Notes: generated by a model from the sequence alone, not told the origin. A DNA stretch of 7,758 nt from CAWULT01 sp963923455 (GCA_963923455.1 CAWULT010000174.1:1-7758); one strand, 5' to 3'. Positions 1 through 6,498 are shown, numbered from the stretch's first letter. Made by a program: numbers and translations.

Positions 1-58
1 CAGGATACCTCTCAAGTGGCTGTAAATGATGAGCTTAGTCCGAATTCGCCTGACGAGA

Positions 59-85
59 ATGACAGTCGCTTGCCGATCTTGTAAT
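59..85 (+). promoter_or_regulatory. Possible sigma70-type promoter of the first REC-PilZ gene, with overlapping dyad
   Basis: ATGACA at 59-64 matches the -35 consensus at 5 of 6 positions and TGTAAT at 80-85 matches the -10 consensus at 5 of 6. The 15-base spacer is shorter than ideal. A perfect 6-bp inverted repeat (GCCGAT at 72-77, ATCGGC at 84-89) overlaps the -10 and could be an operator or a small hairpin. This is pattern matching by eye in the only less GC-rich stretch ahead of the gene. Nothing else is evident in bases 1-151. Confidence 0.27.
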
Positions 86-175
86 CGGCGTGCGCGGTCG
101 GAGGGCGGCGGACGCGCGCCAGGGCCGGTTTTTAGGGGCGGCGCGCCCGGTATGCCTGTTGCCAGTCTCGAGGGC

Positions 176-865
176 ATGTCACACGTGTCAGGACAGAGAC
201 CACGGAAGATCCTGATCGTCGACGACGACGATGCGGCCCGCCGCGGCCTGACGACGCTGCTGTCGGAAGCCGGCTACACGGCGCTGCCGACCGCGACGCT
301 GAAGTCGGCGATGGACGCGCTCGCCAAGGACGACCCGGATCTGCTCATCACCGACGTCCGGCTGCAGGGCTACAACGGCCTGCAGTTGATTGCGATGAGC
401 CCGCGGCAGATTCCCACGATCGTCGTAACGGGCTATCCCGATCGGATGCTCGAAGCCGACGCGCACAAGATGGGCGCGGAGTACCTGGTGAAGCCGGTCT
501 CGCCGAGCGCCCTGCTGGCGCTCATCCGGCAGAAGCTCGGATCGGACGAGGCGGCAGCGTTCAGCCCCGCCCGGCGCTGGGCCCGCAAGCCGGTAACCTC
601 GCAACTCAAGGCCTGGTTCGAGGACCTGCCGGTCCGCATCCTCGACATCAGCTACGGCGGGCTGCGCCTCGAGATCGATCGTGCTCGGGAGGCGGCTCTC
701 CCGCCCTCGCTGTCCCTGACCCTCCCGACATCGAACGTGGCGATCGACGTCAACGTCGTCTGGCAGCGCAAGAGCACCGGCAACGGCTGGCTCTGTGGCG
801 CGGCCATCCCGGAACCGAGCCCGGTACTCTGGCGCCAGATCGTCGACGGGGTCCCCTCCTACTGA
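176..865 (+). CDS. Response regulator, REC-PilZ (receiver plus c-di-GMP-binding-type PilZ domain)
   Basis: The 229-residue cytoplasmic protein has two domains. Residues about 11-122 form a CheY-like receiver with acidic pocket D16/D17, predicted phospho-acceptor D60, switch threonine T85 and K106-P107. Residues about 130-225 form a PilZ domain with the RxxxR motif (R133 to R137) and the DxSxxG motif (D157, S159, G162), which in this family contact cyclic di-GMP. No DNA-binding output is present, so the protein probably acts by binding a partner when phosphorylated and/or c-di-GMP-bound. The receiver is about three residues shorter than usual between D60 and T85. I chose ATG 176 because the receiver starts a few residues later; GAGGG lies just ahead of it, rather close. 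ATG 152, with AGGGG 13 bases upstream, is an alternative that adds eight residues. The frame stays open to 26, but that extension is R/G-rich and unlike protein. No histidine kinase is present here. A clear paralogue lies at 5653-6312. Confidence 0.93.
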   Translation: MSHVSGQRPRKILIVDDDDAARRGLTTLLSEAGYTALPTATLKSAMDALAKDDPDLLITDVRLQGYNGLQLIAMSPRQIPTIVVTGYPDRMLEADAHKMGAEYLVKPVSPSALLALIRQKLGSDEAAAFSPARRWARKPVTSQLKAWFEDLPVRILDISYGGLRLEIDRAREAALPPSLSLTLPTSNVAIDVNVVWQRKSTGNGWLCGAAIPEPSPVLWRQIVDGVPSY

Positions 866-884
866 GGCGAGGGGCCCCCATCGT

Positions 885-913
885 CACGGCCGGCTCACTG
901 CACCCCGGCCGTG
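885..913. terminator. GC-rich hairpin between converging genes (possible bidirectional terminator)
   Basis: CACGGCCGG at 885-893 and CCGGCCGTG at 905-913 form a perfect 9-bp inverted repeat with an 11-base loop. The left arm lies between the stop codons of the REC-PilZ gene and the small minus-strand gene, and the structure overlaps the last codons of the latter. There is no T-tract on either side, so it is not a canonical intrinsic terminator. It may instead be a transcript-end-stabilising hairpin, or chance in GC-rich DNA. Confidence 0.33.
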
Positions 914-1002
914 CCTGTCTCCCGTGTCTTCCGCTCCCGGCGCACGCGCACGAGCGCGTATCCCATCACGGCGATGATCGCCACGAAGACCGCCAGCACC
1001 AT
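895..1002 (-). CDS. Small single-span membrane protein, 35 residues, unrecognised family
   Basis: The reading frame encodes 35 residues. A hydrophobic helix occupies about residues 2-18 (V2 to L17, rich in V, A, I) and is followed by a strongly basic segment, R18 to R27, containing RVRRERKTR. By the positive-inside rule the C-terminus should be cytoplasmic. The start is set by a near-perfect Shine-Dalgarno, AAGGAGG at 1016-1010, seven bases before the ATG; no other gene in the window has one this strong. The frame continues upstream for 33 more codons to an ATG at 1101, but that part is G/A/R-rich and would place the Shine-Dalgarno inside the gene, so I reject it. The gene is divergent from the three-gene operon at 1239 and convergent with the REC-PilZ gene, sharing a 236-base spacer with the operon. 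The size and shape resemble small accessory subunits such as KdpF or CcmD, but no partner genes are nearby, so I assign no function. Confidence 0.66.
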   Translation of the reverse strand: MVLAVFVAIIAVMGYALVRVRRERKTRETGTAGVQ

Positions 1003-1009
1003 CGTCAGT

Positions 1010-1016
1010 CCTCCTT
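1010..1016 (-). promoter_or_regulatory. Strong Shine-Dalgarno AAGGAGG of the small membrane protein gene
   Basis: On the minus strand AAGGAGG (1016 to 1010) is followed by the seven bases ACTGACG and then ATG at 1002. It matches the 16S rRNA anti-Shine-Dalgarno over seven bases at good spacing, and it decides the start of the 35-residue gene. Confidence 0.7.
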
Positions 1017-1238
1017 CCGGGGGCCCGCCCCGGTGCGACGCTACCGCAACCACCGTGCCCGGCCGCGCCTGCCGCGCGCCCGCGGCGCGAATCCTCCACA
1101 ACTGCGTCGGTTACGGTCACGGCCGTCCGCGAAACTGTCCAGCTTGATGGCGGTTTGGCCCCTGCCTCCACTTTCACTTTTGTCTTGCGCAGTGGAGAAT
1201 ATCGGTGCACCCTTCTGAGCCTAACGACCAGAGATCCG

Positions 1239-3536
1239 GTGGCCGAACACGACAGCAATCCGAACCATCCGGGCAACGTCCCCGGGCTCATCGACCAGTA
1301 CCGGCAGCGCCATCGCGCGTGGCTCCAGCAAGCGGACGAGTTGGTCCGGCTGCGCGAGGAGGTCCGATCGGCCGCCGAGCGTGAAGCGCTGGAAATCGTG
1401 ACGGCAGCGCGCCGCGACGTCCGCCGAATCATCGTCGAGGCCCGCCGGGAGCTGCTGGTGCTCACCGCGCAGCTGCACGCGGCGGTGGACGCCGTGGACC
1501 AGTCCGCAGGTGCGCCGCCCCTGCCAGGGGGCGACTTCCTGCTCGGCGCCGTCCCCCCTGCGGCCACCGAGGCGCCGATTGCGGCGACCGAGGATCTCGT
1601 CAAGGGTGCCCGGCGTGAAGTCAGGGCCGTTCTCGACGAGGTCCGGGCCGAAATCGAGGCCCTGGCCGCCGAGACCCAGCCGACGTTCCCGCCGCCGCTC
1701 CGCACCCCGGCTGGGCCGTCGCCATGGGAAGCCGGCGCGCCACCGGCGTTCAGCGGACCGTTCCCCGAACCGACCTTCGTCGATTCCCCGATCACCGAGT
1801 CGTCAGCAGCCGCGGTCGCGACCGTGGCGCCGGCCATGCAGGCGGCTACCGCCGAGGCTTCCGCGGAGCCATGGGTACCCGCATCCTGGCTGCACGAGCC
1901 CGGGCCCCACGCGCCAGCCGAGGTGAAGCCGGCACCGGTCAGCGGCCGCGTACCCGAGGTCGAGCTGTCGGAGACGTCGGCACCCGATGCGGTTGCCTCG
2001 GAACTCTCCGCCGAGCCGGCGCCCCCAGCCGAAGGGCCGGTCATGCCAGCCGCCGACGCGGCAATCGAGCCCGGCCACGTGACGGACCTGGAGTCGGCGG
2101 TGGCGGCCCTGTCGTCCGGGCACGCCGAGACGATCTCGCTTCACGCAGACACGGCGGCCGACACGGAGCTGGCGCCGCCGGCCCATGTGTTCGAGCCGGT
2201 TCTGGTCGAGGCGAAGCACGACGAAGACAGCATCTGGGCGGACGTGCCACCGCCAGCCGGACCCGGCAGGCTTGGTGGGTTCGAGCCCCTTCGGTTCGAA
2301 CCCCGTCCGGCGCAGGCGCGCGACACGGTGCGGCCGGCCGAGCCCCTCGGAACTCCCGCCAGCGCAGACCCGGCCCCGGCCGACACCGACGAACTTCGGC
2401 AGACAGCGGGCATCTTCGAGACGCACGCCGAACATTCGCAGCAGCTCTCGCGAGTGTTCGCGGCGAGTGCGGCGGAGAGCAACACCGCGCGCGGACCCGC
2501 ACGAGTGTTCGTCGGCGCATTCGCCCTGTTGGGGCTGCTCGCGCTGCTGGGCACGCTCTGGTATCTCGGGTCTCGTGCCCGCACCATGCCCGAGGTGACC
2601 GCCGCGTCGGAATCCGAGGCAGCCCGACCGTCGCCCCCCACGGAGACGGCCGCAGTCCCTGCGGCGGAGACCACGCCCGCGGCCGACTCCTCGGCGACGT
2701 CGCTCTCGCTGACGATCGAAGCGCGGCGGCCGTCGTGGATCCGCGCGTCGATCGACGGACAGGACGAGAGCGGCCGCACCTATCAGTCCGGTGAGATCCG
2801 GCAGATCGTCGGCGCCAGGGCCGTCTCGCTGCGCGCGGGCGACGCCGGTGCCGTGTTCGTGTCCGTCAATGGCGGCCCGCCACAGGCCCTGGGCCCGAAC
2901 GGCGCCCCGCTCACTCGAAACTTCAGCCTGGCGGACATCCCGGCGGGCACGCCCGCAGCCGTCACCACGGTGGCAGACGCTGGGCAGCTTCCAGCGGCCA
3001 GTCCGGTCGCGCCCGCCCCCGCGCCCTCCGCCGTGCGCCAGACGCCAACCGTCGAGGCGACGGCCGCGCGACCGTCGCCGCCGGCCACCGCGGCCGCGCC
3101 CGCGGTGACTGCCGCGCGGCCGGCCCGTGGCGCGGACGCGCCGGCAGCCGATGCGGGGCTCTCCGGCGGCCGTCCCGACCTCGTTGGCGCCGGCCAGCAC
3201 TGGCTGGACGCGTATCAGCGCCGCGACCGCGAGGGCATGACCCTCGCCGCCGCCGAGAACATCAACATCACCGACGAGCGGTCGGTGGGCGAGCGCTTCC
3301 CGGCGGCGCAAGGGGGCATCCGGCGCGATCTCGACCAGGTCGAACTCGAGCTGACGGGTGACACGGCCCTGCTGACCGCCCGCATGACGGAGCGGACCGA
3401 GAACACGGCCGGGGGCGGCGTCGCCGCGCCCTACGTGTCGCGTGTTTCACAGATCTGGGTGCGCCGCAACGGGCAGTGGCGCCTCGCGGACGTCCGCATC
3501 ATCGGAGAGGCTCGCCTCAGCCAGATCGTGCGCTGA
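1239..3536 (+). CDS. Multidomain membrane protein: coiled coil, disordered linker, TM helix, RodZ-C-like (DUF4115-like) and NTF2-like domains
   Basis: The protein has 765 residues from GTG 1239. Residues about 17-86 are a charged, probably coiled-coil helix reminiscent of DivIVA-type segments, and a second charged helix spans about 118-146. Residues about 147-420 are Pro/Ala/Glu-rich and probably disordered. A single transmembrane helix lies at about 423-445, predicting N-in/C-out topology as in RodZ. Residues about 488-565 resemble the RodZ C-terminal beta domain (DUF4115): an LTIEARRPSWIRA strand, then SLRAGDAGAVFVSVNG and a following LGPNG turn. A second Pro/Ala-rich linker precedes an NTF2/SnoaL-like domain at about 648-763, with a typical HWLDAYQRRD start and a QWRLADVRII end. 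The RodZ helix-turn-helix is absent and coiled coil takes its place. The frame is open to a TTG at 1155, but those 28 residues look non-structural, and no start has a good ribosome site. It is the first gene of a three-gene operon. The domain order suggests a scaffold joining cytoplasm to periplasm; its specific role is unknown. Confidence 0.88.
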   Translation: MAEHDSNPNHPGNVPGLIDQYRQRHRAWLQQADELVRLREEVRSAAEREALEIVTAARRDVRRIIVEARRELLVLTAQLHAAVDAVDQSAGAPPLPGGDFLLGAVPPAATEAPIAATEDLVKGARREVRAVLDEVRAEIEALAAETQPTFPPPLRTPAGPSPWEAGAPPAFSGPFPEPTFVDSPITESSAAAVATVAPAMQAATAEASAEPWVPASWLHEPGPHAPAEVKPAPVSGRVPEVELSETSAPDAVASELSAEPAPPAEGPVMPAADAAIEPGHVTDLESAVAALSSGHAETISLHADTAADTELAPPAHVFEPVLVEAKHDEDSIWADVPPPAGPGRLGGFEPLRFEPRPAQARDTVRPAEPLGTPASADPAPADTDELRQTAGIFETHAEHSQQLSRVFAASAAESNTARGPARVFVGAFALLGLLALLGTLWYLGSRARTMPEVTAASESEAARPSPPTETAAVPAAETTPAADSSATSLSLTIEARRPSWIRASIDGQDESGRTYQSGEIRQIVGARAVSLRAGDAGAVFVSVNGGPPQALGPNGAPLTRNFSLADIPAGTPAAVTTVADAGQLPAASPVAPAPAPSAVRQTPTVEATAARPSPPATAAAPAVTAARPARGADAPAADAGLSGGRPDLVGAGQHWLDAYQRRDREGMTLAAAENINITDERSVGERFPAAQGGIRRDLDQVELELTGDTALLTARMTERTENTAGGGVAAPYVSRVSQIWVRRNGQWRLADVRIIGEARLSQIVR

Positions 3537-3564
3537 CCACACATCTGAAGCAGACCGCCGCATC

Positions 3565-4731
3565 ATGATGAAGTCGGTCCTATTTCCCCGCCCGGTTGGC
3601 CCTGCCCCGTCCTCCAACGATCCGGCACACGAGTTCGCCGGCGGCATGAGCGACTTCGGCAGCGAAGCCGATGCCACGGTCGAGCCGCCCCAGGCGGCAC
3701 CGGCAGACGAGCCGGGGGCACCGCCGCCCGCGCCGGAGCCGGCGCCGTCCCATGGCCGGCGCTGGCTCACCTGGGCGCTGGTAATCCTGGTCGCGCTGCA
3801 GGTGCCCTTCGTCATCAACTGGCTCCTGCAGGCGGGGTTCTTCAAGCCCGCCGCGTCGCGACTCACCATCGAGACGGATCCACCCGGTATCGAGGTCTAC
3901 ATCGACGGGACGCGCATCGGCACCTCGCCGGTCCAGCGCGCCGTCGATCCAGGGCCTCGGACGATCGAGTTGCGGCGCGATGGCCTGACCCGCACGTTTC
4001 CCATCACGGTCAACTCCGGCGAGATCGTCCGTCATCGGTTCGAGTTCGCGCAGCGGACGGCGCCGTCGGTTGCGCCACCGCCCGCCGCGACCGGGGGCTT
4101 GCTCCAGGTGTCGACCGATCCCCCCCGCGCCACCGTCGCGGTGGACGGCAGCCCCCGCGGCATCTCGCCGCTGTCGGTCGCGGGCCTCCCCCCGGGGCCC
4201 CACGTCGTCACGGTGCGCGCATCGGGCGGGACCGTCGAGCGCAAGGTCGACGTGCCGGCAGGCGCCACCGCCTCGGTGCACCTGGTACTGCCCGCCCCGG
4301 CGCCGGTCTCGGCGCTCGGATGGCTGCAGGCTGCAGCGGCGGCGCCCCTCACCATCCTCGAAGGCGGACGCCTGCTCGGGACGACCGCCGTGCCGCGCCT
4401 GGCGCTCAGCCCCGGGGAGCACGTCCTCGACTTCACGAGCGACGATCTGGGCTTCCGGACGCAGCAGCGCGTGCGGGTGGAGGCCGGCGAGACGACCAGC
4501 GTGCGTGTCGACCTGCCGCTCGGCCCGATCTCAGTGAACGCACAGCCGTGGGCCGAGGTGTGGGTCGACGGCGAGCGCGTTGGCGAGACCCCGATCGGCA
4601 ACATCATGCGCCCGCTGGGCCGCCACGACGTGACGCTGCGCCATCCCGAGTTCGGCGAGCGCGCGATGAGCGTCGTGATCCGTTCGAACCAGCCGGCGAG
4701 GGTCTCGGCTGACATGCGGCCCACGCCGTAG
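3565..4731 (+). CDS. Membrane-anchored protein with four tandem PEGA-type repeats
   Basis: The protein has 388 residues. A Pro/Ala/Glu-rich N-terminal tail of about 65 residues precedes one transmembrane helix at about 67-88, which follows an RR pair. Four beta repeats follow, at about 99-161, 178-242, 252-317 and 320-385. Repeats 1, 2 and 4 carry the PEGA-type core (DPPGIEVYIDGTRIGTSP, DPPRATVAVDGSPRGISP and PWAEVWVDGERVGETP). Repeat 3 is divergent (PLTILEGGRLLGTTAVP) but keeps the same spacing. PEGA domains are small beta modules of surface or envelope proteins. Here they should be extracytoplasmic, with the tail in the cytoplasm. The gene starts 28 bases after the upstream stop. I chose the ATG-ATG pair at 3565; ATG 3646 (361 residues) is nearly as likely, because both lack a clear Shine-Dalgarno and the intervening residues are low complexity. 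Its stop overlaps a possible GTG start of the next gene, so the two are probably co-translated. It is likely a structural or ligand-contact part of the operon's envelope complex; the ligand is unknown. Confidence 0.92.
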   Translation: MMKSVLFPRPVGPAPSSNDPAHEFAGGMSDFGSEADATVEPPQAAPADEPGAPPPAPEPAPSHGRRWLTWALVILVALQVPFVINWLLQAGFFKPAASRLTIETDPPGIEVYIDGTRIGTSPVQRAVDPGPRTIELRRDGLTRTFPITVNSGEIVRHRFEFAQRTAPSVAPPPAATGGLLQVSTDPPRATVAVDGSPRGISPLSVAGLPPGPHVVTVRASGGTVERKVDVPAGATASVHLVLPAPAPVSALGWLQAAAAAPLTILEGGRLLGTTAVPRLALSPGEHVLDFTSDDLGFRTQQRVRVEAGETTSVRVDLPLGPISVNAQPWAEVWVDGERVGETPIGNIMRPLGRHDVTLRHPEFGERAMSVVIRSNQPARVSADMRPTP

Positions 4732-4742
4732 TGCCCACCATG
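4729..4742 (+). promoter_or_regulatory. Translational coupling junction (TAG/GTG overlap, ATG eight bases on)
   Basis: The stop TAG at 4729-4731 shares its G with a GTG start at 4731-4733, and an in-frame ATG follows at 4740. No Shine-Dalgarno precedes either start, so ribosomes finishing the PEGA gene probably re-initiate here. This supports a shared operon and roughly matched output of the two envelope proteins. Confidence 0.5.
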
Positions 4743-5627
4743 CCCTCCTCCTCGCTTCGGCTGGCCCTGCTGGCAACCGCCCTGCTATCCGTCCCGGCGG
4801 CGGCCGCACGGGCGCAGGATCGCCTGCAGGCGGCCCGCGTCCTCTACGCCAACGCCGATTACGAGCAGGCGCTGGCGCTGCTCTCCGCCGCCGACGCCAG
4901 CGAGGCGCCCGACGCAGCCACCTGGGAGGCCCATCACTATCGCGCCTTGTGCCTGGTCGCCCTCGGCCGCGTGGACGAGGCCGAACGGGCGATGGCTGAC
5001 GCCATCGAGGCCAACCCGCGGTTCGTGCCCGCTGCGGCAGACGTCTCCCCACGCGTGCTCTCGCTCTTCAGCGAGGTCAGGCATCGTCTGCTGCCGCAAA
5101 TCGTCCGGCGCCACCTGACCGCGGCACGCCGGCTCTCGGAAGATGGCGGCCACGACCGCGCCGCGGCCGCATTCGCGGGCGTGATGACCCTGCTCGAGGA
5201 TCCCGCGCTCGCCTCGCGCGAAGACCTCGACGACCTGCGCCTGGCGGCGACGACACTGCGCGACCTCGCGCGCGCGCGAGCCGAGGCCGCACGTGCCACG
5301 GAGCCTTCCCCCGCCGCAGCCCCACCGCAGCCGATGGTCCGTGCTCCGGAGTTCACGCGCCCCGTGGCGATCGCCCAAGCCCTGCCCCGCTGGAACAGAA
5401 GCGGCGAACTGGCGCGGTGGGGCTTTGCGGGAGCGGTCCGCGTGACCATCGACGAAAGCGGTGCCGTCACCGGCGCCGCGATCGAGCGATCCGTCCACCC
5501 GGCCTACGATCGCCTCGTGCTCGAGGCGGCCCGCGGCTGGCGGTATCGGCCGGCGACACGCGACGGACGGCCAACGGTGTCAGAGACGGTCGTCGCGATC
5601 ACGGTCGCCCCACAGGCGCCCAACTGA
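4731..5627 (+). CDS. Exported TPR and TonB C-terminal domain protein
   Basis: The protein has 298 residues from GTG 4731, or 295 from ATG 4740. The N-terminus is a Sec signal peptide: hydrophobic core L9 to P22, with likely cleavage after A28 in an ARA/Q context. Residues about 32-108 look like TPR helices (LYANADYEQALALL; ALGRVDEAERAMADAIEANP), continuing into helical sequence to about 190. An Ala/Pro linker leads to a TonB C-terminal-type domain at about 231-295, with VTIDESGAVTGAAIERS and YDRLVLEAARGWRYRPAT, the usual pattern. Unlike a true TonB energy transducer there is no uncleaved anchor helix, and no ExbB/ExbD gene is in the window, so a structural or peptidoglycan/outer-membrane contact role is more likely than energy transduction. 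If GTG is the start, the TAGTG junction overlaps the upstream stop by one base; if ATG, the gap is eight bases. Neither start has a Shine-Dalgarno, which favours translational coupling. The gene ends 25 bases from the convergent second REC-PilZ gene. Confidence 0.92.
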   Translation: MPTMPSSSLRLALLATALLSVPAAAARAQDRLQAARVLYANADYEQALALLSAADASEAPDAATWEAHHYRALCLVALGRVDEAERAMADAIEANPRFVPAAADVSPRVLSLFSEVRHRLLPQIVRRHLTAARRLSEDGGHDRAAAAFAGVMTLLEDPALASREDLDDLRLAATTLRDLARARAEAARATEPSPAAAPPQPMVRAPEFTRPVAIAQALPRWNRSGELARWGFAGAVRVTIDESGAVTGAAIERSVHPAYDRLVLEAARGWRYRPATRDGRPTVSETVVAITVAPQAPN

Positions 5628-5652
5628 CCCGAGGCCTCGCCCGCAGGCACAC

Positions 5653-6312
5653 TCAGGTATTGGCGTCGACGAAGGTTCGCCAGTCCGGGTTGCGAACCGG
5701 GTCGATCGTGCCGCCGCAGATCAGGCGGCCGGCGCGTTCGCTCGCGCGCCAGACGACGTCGACATCGACGGCCAGCCGGTTCAATGGGAACACGAGGTGC
5801 AGGGCGTCCGGCACGGCGTCCGCCGCGACAGCCACGTCGACGCGCACCCCACCGTAGCTGAGGTCCAGTACATGGGCGAAGGCCGCCCCGTTCTCGGCGG
5901 GCATGTCCGTGCGGACACGGCGGCGGGGCCACTGGCGGCGGTCCTCACGGCGGTGCGTCTGTGCGAGCATCCGCCGCACCATGTCGATCAGCCGCGACAC
6001 CGCCACCGGCTTGACCAGGTACTCGGCCCCGAGACGGCGGGCCTCGGCCTGCAGCATCTCGTCCGGAAAGCCCGTCACCATGATGGCGGGAACCGGACGC
6101 GGCGACACGTGGAGCAACTGCAGACCGTTGAAGCCCCCGAGCCGCAGGTCCGCGATGAGCAGGTCCGGCTGGCCCTGCTCGAGCGCCAGTCGGCCCTCCT
6201 GGAGCGTGGCAGCCTCGACCGGTTCGTAGCCGGCTTCGCGCAGCAGCGCGACCAGCCCCGATCTCGTGGCCGGATCGTCCTCGACGACCAATATGCGAGC
6301 CGACTCAGACAT
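5653..6312 (-). CDS. Response regulator, REC-PilZ, paralogue of the 176-865 gene
   Basis: The 219-residue protein has a receiver at about 5-117 with D12/D13, phospho-acceptor D55, T80 and K101-P102. A PilZ domain follows at about 125-215 with RxxxR (R126 to R130) in an arginine-rich run and DxSxxG (D150, S152, G155). These residues predict phosphorylation control and cyclic di-GMP binding, but the output partner is unknown. My ungapped hand alignment with the other REC-PilZ receiver gives about 55% identity over 110 positions, including a shared shortened beta3-beta4 segment (D to T is 25 residues, where 28 or more is usual) and the phrase GAEYLVKP. The ATG at 6312 begins right where the receiver needs it; no Shine-Dalgarno is visible ahead of it. 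The gene is convergent with the TonB-domain gene 25 bases away and divergent from the dehydrogenase gene across a 239-base spacer. No sensor kinase is visible. Confidence 0.95.
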   Translation of the reverse strand: MSESARILVVEDDPATRSGLVALLREAGYEPVEAATLQEGRLALEQGQPDLLIADLRLGGFNGLQLLHVSPRPVPAIMVTGFPDEMLQAEARRLGAEYLVKPVAVSRLIDMVRRMLAQTHRREDRRQWPRRRVRTDMPAENGAAFAHVLDLSYGGVRVDVAVAADAVPDALHLVFPLNRLAVDVDVVWRASERAGRLICGGTIDPVRNPDWRTFVDANT

Positions 6313-6390
6313 ATGCGCGAGCGCTGCAACGCCTGGCCCTCGCAGCGCATCCTTTCCGACTGGCGACGCTCACCCCCGCGGTGTGCGTTC

Positions 6391-6409
6391 GTGTGCAGTA
6401 TTGCAACAC
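6391..6409. promoter_or_regulatory. Imperfect dyad in the divergent intergenic region (possible operator)
   Basis: GTGTGCA at 6391-6397 and TGCAACAC at 6402-6409 pair as seven base pairs with one bulged A around a 4-base centre. It lies 79 bases upstream of the second REC-PilZ gene and about 140 upstream of the dehydrogenase gene, so it could serve either. It is short, and chance is a real possibility. Confidence 0.2.
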
Positions 6410-6498
6410 TCGGGCCGCGAGGAATCTCCCATAAACGCGCTTGATTGCCCAGAATAGTCACATCGAACGCGGACTAATGTCGGTATCGCAGGAGACCA

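Noticed and set aside
1003..1101. Upstream extension of the small membrane gene to ATG 1101 (68 residues)
   Set aside because: It would bury the AAGGAGG site at 1016-1010 inside the gene and adds a G/A/R-rich stretch without structure.
884..2044. Long minus-strand open frame (386 codons) opposite the start of the large operon gene
   Set aside because: Ser/Ala/Arg/Gly-rich low-complexity translation with no domain; it is the GC-driven shadow of the plus-strand gene, which has recognisable domains.
2277..2303. Hairpin GGGTTCGA/TCGAACCC resembling a tRNA T-arm (GGTTCGAA)
   Set aside because: It lies inside the large gene, encoding a repeated FEP-type phrase. The sequence around the TTCGAA loop cannot form a T-stem and no acceptor, D or anticodon arm is present.
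1724..2794. 356-codon plus-strand frame overlapping the large gene
   Set aside because: Arg/Gly/Ala-rich out-of-frame shadow of the Pro/Ala-rich linker region; no start signal.
1803..3311. 502-codon minus-strand open frame inside the large gene
   Set aside because: Arg/Gly-rich with no recognisable motif; the opposite strand carries the TM helix and the RodZ-C-like and NTF2-like domains in frame.
5630..5639. Perfect palindrome CGAGGCCTCG between the converging TonB-domain and REC-PilZ genes
   Set aside because: It has no loop or T-tract and is only 10 bases long, so it is weak as a terminator and plausible by chance in this GC-rich DNA.
5461..6444. 327-codon plus-strand frame opposite the second REC-PilZ gene
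   Set aside because: It resembles the antisense translation of the first REC-PilZ gene only because the sense genes are paralogous; the minus-strand frame has all receiver and PilZ residues.
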